NCBI RefSeq assembly: GCF_014203545.1
Contig: NZ_JACHJG010000003.1
Coordinates: forward strand, 372,001-436,000
Length of the DNA: 64,000 bases
Reading direction: 5' to 3'
DNA from: Streptomyces netropsis
GTDB lineage: Bacteria; Actinomycetota; Actinomycetes; Streptomycetales; Streptomycetaceae
The notes under the pieces were generated by a model. That model had not been told where the DNA came from. It did no database searches and was given only the letters and a program-made list of their open reading frames with translations. The translations under genes and the position numbers were made by a program. Positions 32,951 to 41,737 of this stretch are shown one piece after another (position 1 is the first letter of the stretch; each line of letters starts with the position of its first letter).

Positions 32951-32990
32951 AGGCTATGGGTATGCCGTCCGCGCGCGCAAACTATTTTTC
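32951..32990 (-). promoter_or_regulatory. wblC promoter with AT-rich WblC-binding element
   Basis: Minus strand: GAAAAATAGT (complement of 32981-32990) directly before TTGCGC (-35, complement of 32975-32980), N18, TAGCCT (-10, complement of 32951-32956). WhiB7 proteins recognise an AT-rich element immediately upstream of the -35, so this fits positive autoregulation. The AT-rich part overlaps the end of uvrD2. Transcription from here gives a ~530-nt leader. Confidence 0.75.
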
Positions 32991-35189
32991 GGGAGAGTCT
33001 TCGGTCGTGTCCTGTGGCACGTCCGACGAGCTCGGCTCACGGCCGGAGCAGAGAGCCAGGACGTCGGCACCGAACTTGTCGAGCTTCCGTCCTCCGACAC
33101 CTGAGATGCAGGAAAGCTCCGATTCGGTTCCCGGTACGGCCTCGGCAATCGCGAGCAGTGTCTTGTCGGTGAAGACGCAGTAGGCGGGCTGGCCCAGCCG
33201 CTCGGCCTGTCCGGCCCGCCAGTCGCGCAGTCGTTCGTAGAGCGCCTCGTCAAGCTCCGAGGGGCAGTCCTCGCAGCGCATCAGTTTGATCTCGCCCGCG
33301 TCGGTCAACGTCCGCCCGCAGACCCGGCACAGGGCGGGTCCGCGCCGCTTGCGCCGGGCGGCGGCACCGCGCTCCACGCCACCCTGGCCGACCGCGCCGG
33401 CGGTTCCCGGGCGGGGCGCGGCGGAGCCCGGCCGCAGCCCGTTCAGGAAACGGCTGGGGCGCCGGGACGCACGGCCGCCGGGAGCGCGGGAGAGCGCCCA
33501 GGAGAGGGAGAGATGACGGCGGGCCCGGGTGACGCCGACATAGAGGAGACGGCGCTCCTCCTCGACCTGCTCATCGGTCTTGGCGTAAGTGATCGGCATC
33601 ATGCCTTCGGTGAGCCCGACCAGGAAGACGGCGTCCCACTCCAGGCCCTTGGCCGCGTGAAGTGAGGCGAGAGTCACACCCTCCACGGTCGGCGCGTGCT
33701 GGGCGGAGGCCCGCTCGTCCAGCTCGGCGACGAGATCGGCGAGGGTGGCGGCCGGCTTGGCCCGAACGAAGTCCTCGGCGAGCCGCACCAGGGCCGCGAG
33801 GGACTCCCAGCGGTCGCGGACCGCGCCCGAACCGGCGGGCGGCTCGGCCGTCCACCCACGGGTGCCGAGCACGGCGCGCACCTGGGAGGGCACGTCGTCG
33901 GCGTCGGCGAGCTGTGCGTCCGCACCGCCGGCGCGGGCCGCGCCCCGCAGCAGCAGCCCGGCCTCGCGCACCTCGGGCCGCTCGAAGAACCGCTCGGCGC
34001 CGCGCAGCTGATAGGGCACCCCGGCGTCGGCGAGGGCCTGCTCGTAGACCTCGGACTGGGCGTTGATGCGGTAGAGGATCGCGATCTCGCTCGCGGGCAC
34101 CCCGGAGTCGATCAGATCCCGGACCCGGCGGGCGGTGCCCTCGGCCTCGGCGGGCTCGTCCCCGTACGCGCAGTAATGGGGCTCGGGGCCGGACTCGCGC
34201 TGGGAGACCAGCTCCAGGCGGTGCTCCGCGGCCCGGCCGCGCGCCTGGGACAGCAGGCCGTTGGCGAGGCGCACCACCTGGGGGGTGGAGCGGTAGTCGC
34301 GGATCAGCTTCACGACCGTGGCGCGCGGATGGCGGGTGCGGAAGTCGAGCAGATAGTCCGGGGTGGCGCCGGTGAAGGAGTAGATGGTCTGGCTGGCGTC
34401 GCCGACGACGCACAGATTGTCCCGGTCCCCGAGCCACAGCTCCAGCAGCCGCTGCTGGAGCGGGCTGACGTCCTGGTACTCGTCGACGACGAAGTGCTGG
34501 TACTGGCGGCGGACCGTCTCGGCGATGTCGTGCCGGTCCTGGAGGACGCCGACGGTCAGCAGCAGCACGTCCTCGAAGTCGATCACTCCGCGGTCGCGCT
34601 TGAGCTGCTCGTACATGCCGTAGATCCGGGCGATCTCGGCGGGATCGCGGGGGGCCTCGCGGCCGGTCTTGGCGGCGGCGGCCGGATAGTCCTCGGGGAC
34701 CGTCTGGGTGACCTTCGACCACTCGATCTCGCCCGTCACATCGCGCAGCTCGTTGCGGTCGAGGCGGACCCGGCAGCGGGCGGCGGACTCCGCCACGAGC
34801 TGGATCTTGCGCTCGACGAGGCGGGGCACCTCACCGCCGACGGCCTTCGGCCAGAAGTACTGGAGCTGCCGCAGGGCGGCCGAGTGGAACGTGCGGGCCT
34901 GGACGCCGCCCGCGCCGAGCTGGCGCAGCCGGCCGCGCATCTCGCCCGCCGCGCGGTTGGTGAAGGTGACCGCGAGCACACTGGACGGCTGGAGCAGCCC
35001 GGACCGGACGCCGTACGCGATGCGATGGGTGATCGCCCGGGTCTTGCCCGTACCGGCTCCGGCCAGCACGCACACCGGTCCGCTCAGGGCCGTGGCCACC
35101 TCGCGCTGCTCGGGGTCGAGCCCGTCGAGCACCGCGTCGGCAGAGTCAGGGACCTGCGGGAAGAGGGAGGAGTGCGTTGCTGCTGTCAC
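32982..35189 (-). CDS. uvrD2: ATP-dependent DNA helicase UvrD2 with HRDC domain
   Basis: 735 aa from the GTG at 35189. SF1 helicase motifs: Walker A LAGAGTGKTRAIT, motif II VDEYQDVSPLQQR, GDASQTIYSFTGA, motif VI VGVTRARRHLSLS. A cysteine cluster (CRVCGRTLTDAG, MRCEDC) comes next, then a C-terminal HRDC domain (~665-730, RLGQPAYCVFTDKTLLAIAE). This architecture matches mycobacterial UvrD2, a 3'-5' helicase. It is divergent from mrx1 and upstream of wblC, as in mycobacteria. Confidence 0.95.
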   Translation of the reverse strand: MTAATHSSLFPQVPDSADAVLDGLDPEQREVATALSGPVCVLAGAGTGKTRAITHRIAYGVRSGLLQPSSVLAVTFTNRAAGEMRGRLRQLGAGGVQARTFHSAALRQLQYFWPKAVGGEVPRLVERKIQLVAESAARCRVRLDRNELRDVTGEIEWSKVTQTVPEDYPAAAAKTGREAPRDPAEIARIYGMYEQLKRDRGVIDFEDVLLLTVGVLQDRHDIAETVRRQYQHFVVDEYQDVSPLQQRLLELWLGDRDNLCVVGDASQTIYSFTGATPDYLLDFRTRHPRATVVKLIRDYRSTPQVVRLANGLLSQARGRAAEHRLELVSQRESGPEPHYCAYGDEPAEAEGTARRVRDLIDSGVPASEIAILYRINAQSEVYEQALADAGVPYQLRGAERFFERPEVREAGLLLRGAARAGGADAQLADADDVPSQVRAVLGTRGWTAEPPAGSGAVRDRWESLAALVRLAEDFVRAKPAATLADLVAELDERASAQHAPTVEGVTLASLHAAKGLEWDAVFLVGLTEGMMPITYAKTDEQVEEERRLLYVGVTRARRHLSLSWALSRAPGGRASRRPSRFLNGLRPGSAAPRPGTAGAVGQGGVERGAAARRKRRGPALCRVCGRTLTDAGEIKLMRCEDCPSELDEALYERLRDWRAGQAERLGQPAYCVFTDKTLLAIAEAVPGTESELSCISGVGGRKLDKFGADVLALCSGREPSSSDVPQDTTEDSPEK

Positions 35190-35265
35190 CCCGCCATGCT
35201 GCCAGGTCGGCGGAGGCGACCGGGAATGTCGTCCACAGGCGTGGCCTGGCAGTCGTACTAATGCG

Positions 35266-35291
35266 GGAATGGTCGCGGGTAGGTGCGCGTT
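35266..35291 (+). promoter_or_regulatory. SigR-dependent promoter of the mycoredoxin gene
   Basis: GGAAT (35266-35270), exactly 18 bases, GTT (35289-35291): perfect SigR consensus 45 bases before the mycoredoxin start. It puts the gene under the thiol-stress regulon encoded at 2-3 kb. Confidence 0.93.
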
Positions 35292-35335
35292 CTACCACCG
35301 GAAAAGCACCCATGAACGAAGGAGCGCGAGGTCGA

Positions 35336-35593
35336 ATGTCGGGCACCGTGACGATGTACAGCACCACCTGGTGCGGCTACTGCCGCCGGCTGAAGAGCCA
35401 GATGGACCGCGAGGGGATCACCTACAACGAGGTCAACATCGAGCTCGACGCCGACTCGGCGGCCTTCGTGGAGAAGGCGAACGGCGGCAACCAGACGGTC
35501 CCCACCGTTCTGGTCGTCCCCCCGAACGGTGGCGATCACATCGTCATGACGAACCCGAGCCTCGCCCAGGTGAAGCAGGCCCTCGCGGTCTGA
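35336..35593 (+). CDS. mrx1: Mycoredoxin (glutaredoxin-like)
   Basis: 85 aa from the ATG at 35336. Thioredoxin fold with active site CGYC in MYSTTWCGYCRRLKSQM, the cis-proline motif TVPTVLV and a C-terminal helix. Mycoredoxin reduces mycothiol mixed disulfides on proteins in actinobacteria. An ATG eight codons upstream (35312) is possible but would add an uncharacteristic tail. The SigR promoter and the neighbouring uvrD2 and nudC match the mycobacterial order. Confidence 0.94.
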   Translation: MSGTVTMYSTTWCGYCRRLKSQMDREGITYNEVNIELDADSAAFVEKANGGNQTVPTVLVVPPNGGDHIVMTNPSLAQVKQALAV

Positions 35594-35604
35594 CGCTTCC
35601 CGCG

Positions 35605-36546
35605 TCAGCTCTGGCTCTGCGGCAGCGGTTCGCCGTACCAGAGCTCGATCAGGCGGGCCGCGATCGAGATGCCCGTCGGAGGCAGCACCTCCCCGGACTC
35701 GAACGCGGCCCGCAGGTCCGCCCGTGAGAACCAGCGGGCCTCGTGGATCTCCTCGCCGTCCACCTGGATGTCGGAGGAGGTGGCCCGGGCCATGAAGCCC
35801 AGCATCAGACTGGACGGGAACGGCCACGGCTGGCTGGCGACGTACTCCACGTCACCGACCACCACGCCCGCCTCCTCGGCGACCTCGCGGCGCACGGCCT
35901 CCTCGATGGACTCGCCCGGCTCGACGAAGCCCGCGAGCGTCGAGAAGCGGCCCTCGGGCCAGTGCATCTGCCGGCCCAGCAGCGCCCTGTCCTCATGGTC
36001 CGTGACCAGCATGATCACGGCCGGGTCGGTGCGCGGGTAGTGCTCGGCACCACAGGCCGGGCAGCGGCGGATGTGGCCCGCGGCCGCGACGACCGTGCGC
36101 TCGCCGCAGCGCGAGCAGAAGCGGTGCAGCCGCTGCCAGTTCTCCAGGGCCACCGCGTGCACCAGCAGCCCGGCATCGCGCTGCGACAGCAGCAGGCCCG
36201 CCTCGCGCAGCCCCGCGGCGCGCGCCGACTGGTCCATCCGGCCCGGCAGGCTGTCCTTCTGCAGGGCGAAGTAGGCCACGCCCTTGTCGTCCTGGCCGAG
36301 GAAGTAGCGGTGCGTCTCGGTGACCGGCGCCTCGAAGGCCGGGGTCATCACCAGCTCGGTGCGGCCGTCCGGGGTGTCGTCGACGAGGACCTGGCCGCCG
36401 GAGACCACGAAGACCCGCGTGGAGGGGTGGCTCCACGCGGCGGAGAGCCACGCCTCGTCCAGCCGGTGGTGCGCGGCGCGGTCGATGCCGCTCGCACCAC
36501 TGAGCGTGATGGGCCGGACGGCTGAGAGATCGGTCCAGGTGGTCAC
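35605..36546 (-). CDS. nudC: NAD+ diphosphatase NudC
   Basis: 313 aa from the GTG at 36546, with GGGGAG upstream. Zinc ribbon CSRCGERT...CPACG at ~residues 145-165, Nudix box GFVEPGESIEEAVRREVAEE, and the NudC-specific SQPWPFPSSLM after it. It cleaves NAD(H) and can remove NAD caps from RNA. Convergent with mrx1, only 11 bp apart. Confidence 0.96.
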   Translation of the reverse strand: MTTWTDLSAVRPITLSGASGIDRAAHHRLDEAWLSAAWSHPSTRVFVVSGGQVLVDDTPDGRTELVMTPAFEAPVTETHRYFLGQDDKGVAYFALQKDSLPGRMDQSARAAGLREAGLLLSQRDAGLLVHAVALENWQRLHRFCSRCGERTVVAAAGHIRRCPACGAEHYPRTDPAVIMLVTDHEDRALLGRQMHWPEGRFSTLAGFVEPGESIEEAVRREVAEEAGVVVGDVEYVASQPWPFPSSLMLGFMARATSSDIQVDGEEIHEARWFSRADLRAAFESGEVLPPTGISIAARLIELWYGEPLPQSQS

Positions 36547-36608
36547 TGCTGCTTCCAACTCCCCCTACGAATGGTGGTTTGCATCACGGACGCGAGCGAA
36601 AGCCGGAG

Positions 36609-38009
36609 CTAACGCGCGCGCCCGTGCTCGGCGAGGTCGCCCCACAGGTAAGCGGCGGTCTCGACGCCCTTCATGAGCAGGTCCAGCTCGACCTTCTCGT
36701 TCGGCGCGTGCCAGCCGTCCGAAGGCACCGAGATGCCGAGGAACAGCACCGGGACGCCGAGCACGTCCTGGAGGTCGGCGGCCGGTCCGGAGCCGCCCTC
36801 GCGCGTGAAACGGACCTGCTGCCCGAAGGCGCGGCCCATGGCCCGGGCGACCGACTGCAGAGCCGGGTGGTCGAGCGGTGTCAGGCAGGGGCGGGTCGCG
36901 CCCCAGAAAGTGATCTCGTGCCGGATCCCCTCCGGCAGCCGGCTCGCGACCCAGTCCCGCACGGACTGCTGGACGCGGTCGGAGTCCTGGCCGGCGACGA
37001 GCCGGAAGGACAGCTTGAGCTGCGCGGCGGACGGCACGATGGTCTTTCCGCCGGGGCCCTGGTAGCCGCCGCCGATGCCGTTGACCTCGGCGGTGGGCCG
37101 GGCCCAGATCCGCTCCAGCGTGGTGTAGCCGCTCTCGCCGAGGGCGCCGTGCGAGTGGGCGGTGCGCAGCCACTGCTTCTCGTCGAAGGGCAGCTCGGCG
37201 AAGAGCTCGCGCTCGCGGTCGGTGAGCTCCACGACGCCGTCGTAGAAGCCGGGGATCGCCACGCGGCGGTCCTCGTCGTGCAGGGCGGCGACCAGTCGGG
37301 CGGCCTCGGTGGCCGGGTTGGGCACGGCGCCGCCGAAGGAACCGGAGTGGATGTCCTGGTCCGGTCCGTGGAGGTCGATCTGGCAGTCCGTGAGGCCGCG
37401 CATGCCGGTGCAGACGGTCGGGGTGTCCTCGGACCACATGCCGGTGTCGGAGACGATCACGGCGTCGCAGGCGAGACGGTCCGCGTGGGCGCGGATGAGG
37501 TCGGGGAAGTGCGCCGAACCCGACTCCTCCTCGCCCTCGATCAGGAGCTTGAGGTTGACGGCCGGCGCGGTACGGCCGGTCGCCGCCAGGTGGGCGCGGA
37601 CGCCCAGGGTGTGGAAGAAGACCTGGCCCTTGTCGTCGGCGGCGCCGCGCGCGTACAGCCTGCCGTCCTTGACGACGGGCTCGAAGGGCTCGGTGTGCCA
37701 GCCGTCCTCGAGGGCGGCGGGCTGGACGTCGTGGTGGCCGTAGACCAGGACCGTCGGGGCGCCCTCGTCACCGGAGGGCCACTCGGCGTAGACCGCCGGG
37801 GCGCCGTCGGTCTCCCAGACCTCGGCGGTGGGGAAGCCGGTCTCGGTGAGCTTCGCGGCCAGCCAGTCCGCGCTGCGGCGGACGTCGGCGGCACGGCCGG
37901 GGTCGGCCGACACCGAGGGGATGCGCAGCCATTCGACGAGGTCGTCGAGGAAGGCGGCGCGGTGACCTTCGATGTACGCGCGGACGGCGTTGTCCGGGGT
38001 GTAGCTCAT
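36609..38009 (-). CDS. M20-family dipeptidase
   Basis: 466 aa from the ATG at 38009. Di-zinc ligands are all visible: H in VLVYGHHDVQP, bridging D in GAADDKGQ, catalytic EE in LIEGEEESGS, D in IVSDTGMW and a distal H in SDGWHAPNEKV. A dimerisation/lid domain is inserted in the middle. Cytoplasmic, likely cleaving dipeptides or peptide-like amides; the exact substrate is unknown. It lies downstream of adnB with a 46-bp gap that holds the palindrome CACACGGTGTG (38029-38039). Confidence 0.93.
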   Translation of the reverse strand: MSYTPDNAVRAYIEGHRAAFLDDLVEWLRIPSVSADPGRAADVRRSADWLAAKLTETGFPTAEVWETDGAPAVYAEWPSGDEGAPTVLVYGHHDVQPAALEDGWHTEPFEPVVKDGRLYARGAADDKGQVFFHTLGVRAHLAATGRTAPAVNLKLLIEGEEESGSAHFPDLIRAHADRLACDAVIVSDTGMWSEDTPTVCTGMRGLTDCQIDLHGPDQDIHSGSFGGAVPNPATEAARLVAALHDEDRRVAIPGFYDGVVELTDRERELFAELPFDEKQWLRTAHSHGALGESGYTTLERIWARPTAEVNGIGGGYQGPGGKTIVPSAAQLKLSFRLVAGQDSDRVQQSVRDWVASRLPEGIRHEITFWGATRPCLTPLDHPALQSVARAMGRAFGQQVRFTREGGSGPAADLQDVLGVPVLFLGISVPSDGWHAPNEKVELDLLMKGVETAAYLWGDLAEHGRAR

Positions 38010-38055
38010 GGCATCGAGCCTAACCGGCCACACGGTGTGACCATGACCGGGTTTC

Positions 38056-41000
38056 TCACCCGTCCTCCCCGAGGAGGAGCCGCTCCAGGCCCGCGCGGTC
38101 CGGGAGGCCCCCGGGGCGGACGGTCTCGCCGTCGCGGACGTACACGAAGGCGGCGGCGACGGCGGACAGCGGCAGACCGTGCTGTTCGGCCCAGGCGAGG
38201 CGGTAGATCGCGAGCTGGAGCGGGTCGGCGTCGTGGTCGCGGTTCGTCTTCCAGTCGACGATCTCGTAGGTGTCGCCCTGCGGGCCGCGCTCGCGGTACA
38301 CCGCGTCAATCCGGCCGCGGATCACTCGGCCCGCGAGAGTGAGCTGGACGGGCACCTCCACCCGGTAGGGGGTGCGCCGGGCGTAGGCGGTGCGCTCGAA
38401 CGCCTCCTTGAGCTCGGCGAGGTCCCGCTCGTCGGCGATCTCCGGGGCGAGGCCGTCGGCGTCTTCGTCGTCGGCGCCGCCCGGCAGTTCCTCGGGGCCG
38501 AGCAGCGGGAGCGGCAGCTCTTCGAAGCGGGACTCCACCCAGGCGTGGAACCGGGTGCCGCGGCGCGCGGCGGGCTGCGGCGGGCGCGGCATGGGGCGGG
38601 CCAGCTCCCGCGCGAACCCGTCCGGGTCGGCGGCCAGTCTGACCAACTGCGAGGCGCTCAGCGACGACGGGACGACCACGTCCCGCACGCTCGCGCGGGC
38701 CCGCCGCAGCTCGCCCGCGAGCGCGTCCAGGTCCCGGTCCCAGGACCCGACGAGGCGGGCCTCCTCGGGCAGCAGCCGTGGCGGTCCGCCGTCCGGCACC
38801 GGCTCGGACGGGGCGTCCTCGGCCGGTTCCGGGTGCGGGCGGCCTCCGGCCGGGTCCGGGCGGGAGGCCGCGTGGTCAGGGTCGCCCGGCGCACGGCGGG
38901 GCGCGGGCAGCGCGGCGGCGGGGGCGGCCGGGCCCCCGGTGTCTTCGGTGCCTTCGGTCCCGGTCGGCTCCTCCGCCGGGCGCGTGGTGGGCAGGGTGTC
39001 CCACGCCGCGAGGTCGTCCTCGTACGCCTCGGCCTCGTACGCCTCGCCGAAAGCAGCCTCGTCGAACGACTCGTCGAACGCCTCGTCCTCCGGCGGCGGT
39101 GGCCAGTCCGGGTCGTGGGCGGTGGCGGCCGGGTGCGGGGCGTCGTGGACGGTCGCGGCGGGGTGGTCCTCCGGGTGGTCCGCCAGGCGGGCGAGGTGGG
39201 CCAGGACCGCGTCCGCCGCGGTCCGGCGGCGGGCGAGGGACGCGGAATCCAGGGGCAGCGGCCAGGACCGCTCCGCGGCCGACTCCTCCAGGGCCGGGTT
39301 CTCCTCGCCCTCCTCCGGCGCCTGCGCCCATGCCTCGATCTCGCCGTGGCCCGCCTCGCAGTGCTCGCGCAGGGCCTCGAGGAACGCGGACGGGCCGCGC
39401 GGCTTCTTCTGGCTCGGTCCCCACCAGTGGCCGGAGGCGAGGAGCAGCGACCGGGGCCGGGTGAAGGTGACGTAGCCGAGGCGGAGCTCCTCGATGCGCT
39501 GGTGTTCCTTCATGGCCGCCTTGAAGGCGGCGAGCCCCTTGGCGTCCCAGGCACGGACGTCGGGGAGGGTGTCCGCGTCGCCCCGCAGCGCGTGCGGCAG
39601 CACCTTCGCCTGGGCCGTCCAGGACTCGCGGGACTGCTCGCTGGGGAAGGTCTTCGTGACGAGGCCGGGGACCGCGACCACGTCCCACTCCAGGCCCTTG
39701 GACTTGTGGGCGGTGAGCACCTTGACGGTGTTCTCCCCACCGGGCAAGGAGCTGTCGAGACCCTTCTCGTACTGGGCGGCGGTGCGCAGGAAGCCGAGGA
39801 AGGCGAGCAGGGTGGCCTCGCCGTCGAGGGCGGCGAACCCCGCGGCGATGTCCAGGAACGAGGAGAGCGTCTCGCGGCGGCGGGCGGCCAGCGCGTGCGG
39901 CGAAGCGGAGAGTTCGACCTCCAGGCCGGTGGTGGCGAGCACCCGGTGGAGCACGTCCATGAGCGGGTCGGCCAGCGAGCGCCGCAGCTCGCGCAGCTCC
40001 CTGGCGAGCCGGGCGAAGCGGACGCGGGCCGCGGCGGAGAACGGCAGCCCGTCGTCCGGGCCGGCGGTCAGGAACGTGTCGAGGGCGTCGGCGAGCGACA
40101 CGGCCTCGGCCGGGTCGACGCCTTCGACCGCCTCGGCGAGGCGCCGGTCGGGGTCCGAGCCCGCGCTGCCGTAGGGCACGAGCGTCCGCGCGCGGCGCCC
40201 GAGCAGCGCCAGGTCACGGGGGCCGATGCGCCAGCGGGGGCCGACCAGCAGCCGGACGAGCGCGGCGTTGGCCGTGGGGTCCTGGAGCACCTCGCAGACG
40301 GCGACGAGGTCGGCGATCTCCGGCAGGTGCAGCAGCCCGGACAGGCCGACGACCTCCACCGGGACGTCCCGCTCGACGAGCGCGCCCTGGATCTGCGCGA
40401 AGTCGACGGCGGTGCGGCACAGCACCGCGATGTCACCGGGCCGGGTGCCCGTACGCACCAGGTGGGCGAGGGAGTCCGCGAGCCAGTCCAGCTCCTCGGC
40501 GTGGGTGGGCAGCAGGGCGCAGCGCACCACGCCGTCGCGCTCGGCGCCGGGGGCGGGCCGCAGGGCCCGGGCCCCTTCGTGGCGCTCCCGCAGCGGGGCG
40601 GCCAGGCCGTTGGCCAGCTCCAGGAGCCGGCCGCCGCTGCGGCGGTTCTCGCTGAGCGCGAAGCGCTGGGCGGGGCGCCCGTCGGCGTACGGGAAGTGGT
40701 GCGGGAAGTCGTCGAGGTTGGCCACGGAGGCCCCGCGCCAGCCGTAGATGGCCTGGCAGGGGTCGCCGACGGCGGTGACGGCGTGCCCCGTGCCCCCGCC
40801 GAAGAGGCCAGCGAGCAGCAGCCGCTGGGCCACGGAGGTGTCCTGGTATTCGTCGAGGAGGACGACCGCGAACTGCTCGCGCAGGATCCGCCCGACCTCC
40901 GGCCGGCTGCCGGCCAGCTCGGCGGACAGGGCGATCTGGTCGCCGAAGTCGAGGAGGTCCCGTGCCCGCTTCTCCTTGCGGTAGGCGGCGACCAGGCCGA

Positions 41001-41664
41001 GGAGTTCGCGGCGGGCGCGGGCGGTCTCGGGCACCTGGCGCAGCTCGGCGTTGGAGAGCTTGGCGCTCTCGAGGGCGGTCAGCAGCTCGGTGTCGTACGC
41101 CCGGAGGTCCTCGGGGCGTACGAGGTGCTCGGCGAGTTCGCCGTCGAGGGCGAGGAGGTCGGAGACGAGGTCGCCGAAGGAGCGGGTGAGCGCGGGATGG
41201 GGGCCGGGCGAGGTGCGCAGCACGCGGGCGGCGAGCTGGAAGCGGGTGGCGTCGGCGAGCAGCCGGGAGGTGGGCTCCAGGCCGATGCGCAGGCCGTGCT
41301 CCTTCAGGAGCCGGCCGGCGAAGGCGTGGTACGTGGAGATCTGCGGGTCGCCGGGCGCCCGGTCGGGGTCGCTCGGCTCGGGGTCGGTGACGCCCGCCTC
41401 GACGAGGGCCTTGCGCACCCGCTCGGACAGCTCGCCCGCCGCCTTGTTGGTGAAGGTGAGGCCGAGGACCTGCTCGGGCGCGACCTGCCCGGTGCCGACG
41501 AGCCAGACCACGCGGGCGGCCATGACGGTGGTCTTGCCCGAACCGGCTCCGGCCACGATGACCTGCGGGGCGGGCGGCGCGGTGATGCAGGCCGTCTGCT
41601 CCGGGGTGAACGGAATGCCGAGCAGCTCCTTGAGCTGCTCGGGGTCGGTCAGGCGCGGGGTCAC
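38056..41664 (-). CDS. adnB: Helicase-nuclease subunit AdnB
   Basis: 1202 aa from the GTG at 41664. SF1A helicase: VAGAGSGKTTVMAARVVWLV, LLDEYQDTSVAQRLL, GDPCQAIYGWRGAS, YVTFTRPRSLLLAS. A Pro/Ala/Asp/Glu-rich insertion (~residues 845-970) follows, then a RecB-like nuclease: RRGTRFHAWVESRFE, GRIDAVYRERG, YEIVDWKTNRD. It corresponds to AdnB, the leading motor of the AdnAB double-strand-break end-resection machine. It is longer than mycobacterial AdnB (~1100 aa), mainly through the insertion. It may be read from its own leaderless promoter as well as from adnA. Confidence 0.94.
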   Translation of the reverse strand: MTPRLTDPEQLKELLGIPFTPEQTACITAPPAPQVIVAGAGSGKTTVMAARVVWLVGTGQVAPEQVLGLTFTNKAAGELSERVRKALVEAGVTDPEPSDPDRAPGDPQISTYHAFAGRLLKEHGLRIGLEPTSRLLADATRFQLAARVLRTSPGPHPALTRSFGDLVSDLLALDGELAEHLVRPEDLRAYDTELLTALESAKLSNAELRQVPETARARRELLGLVAAYRKEKRARDLLDFGDQIALSAELAGSRPEVGRILREQFAVVLLDEYQDTSVAQRLLLAGLFGGGTGHAVTAVGDPCQAIYGWRGASVANLDDFPHHFPYADGRPAQRFALSENRRSGGRLLELANGLAAPLRERHEGARALRPAPGAERDGVVRCALLPTHAEELDWLADSLAHLVRTGTRPGDIAVLCRTAVDFAQIQGALVERDVPVEVVGLSGLLHLPEIADLVAVCEVLQDPTANAALVRLLVGPRWRIGPRDLALLGRRARTLVPYGSAGSDPDRRLAEAVEGVDPAEAVSLADALDTFLTAGPDDGLPFSAAARVRFARLARELRELRRSLADPLMDVLHRVLATTGLEVELSASPHALAARRRETLSSFLDIAAGFAALDGEATLLAFLGFLRTAAQYEKGLDSSLPGGENTVKVLTAHKSKGLEWDVVAVPGLVTKTFPSEQSRESWTAQAKVLPHALRGDADTLPDVRAWDAKGLAAFKAAMKEHQRIEELRLGYVTFTRPRSLLLASGHWWGPSQKKPRGPSAFLEALREHCEAGHGEIEAWAQAPEEGEENPALEESAAERSWPLPLDSASLARRRTAADAVLAHLARLADHPEDHPAATVHDAPHPAATAHDPDWPPPPEDEAFDESFDEAAFGEAYEAEAYEDDLAAWDTLPTTRPAEEPTGTEGTEDTGGPAAPAAALPAPRRAPGDPDHAASRPDPAGGRPHPEPAEDAPSEPVPDGGPPRLLPEEARLVGSWDRDLDALAGELRRARASVRDVVVPSSLSASQLVRLAADPDGFARELARPMPRPPQPAARRGTRFHAWVESRFEELPLPLLGPEELPGGADDEDADGLAPEIADERDLAELKEAFERTAYARRTPYRVEVPVQLTLAGRVIRGRIDAVYRERGPQGDTYEIVDWKTNRDHDADPLQLAIYRLAWAEQHGLPLSAVAAAFVYVRDGETVRPGGLPDRAGLERLLLGEDG

Positions 41665-41670
41665 ACGAAA

Positions 41671-41700
41671 ACGCTAACGGCCCGCACTGACATCGTTGAA
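41671..41700 (-). promoter_or_regulatory. Putative promoter for a leaderless adnB transcript
   Basis: Minus strand: TTCAAC (complement of 41695-41700), N18, TAGCGT (complement of 41671-41676), then six bases to the GTG, with no ribosome-binding site. It would allow adnB expression independent of adnA. Confidence 0.5.
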
Positions 41701-41737
41701 CTCCGCAGGTCAGACCCCTCGCCCTGCACGCAACGGA

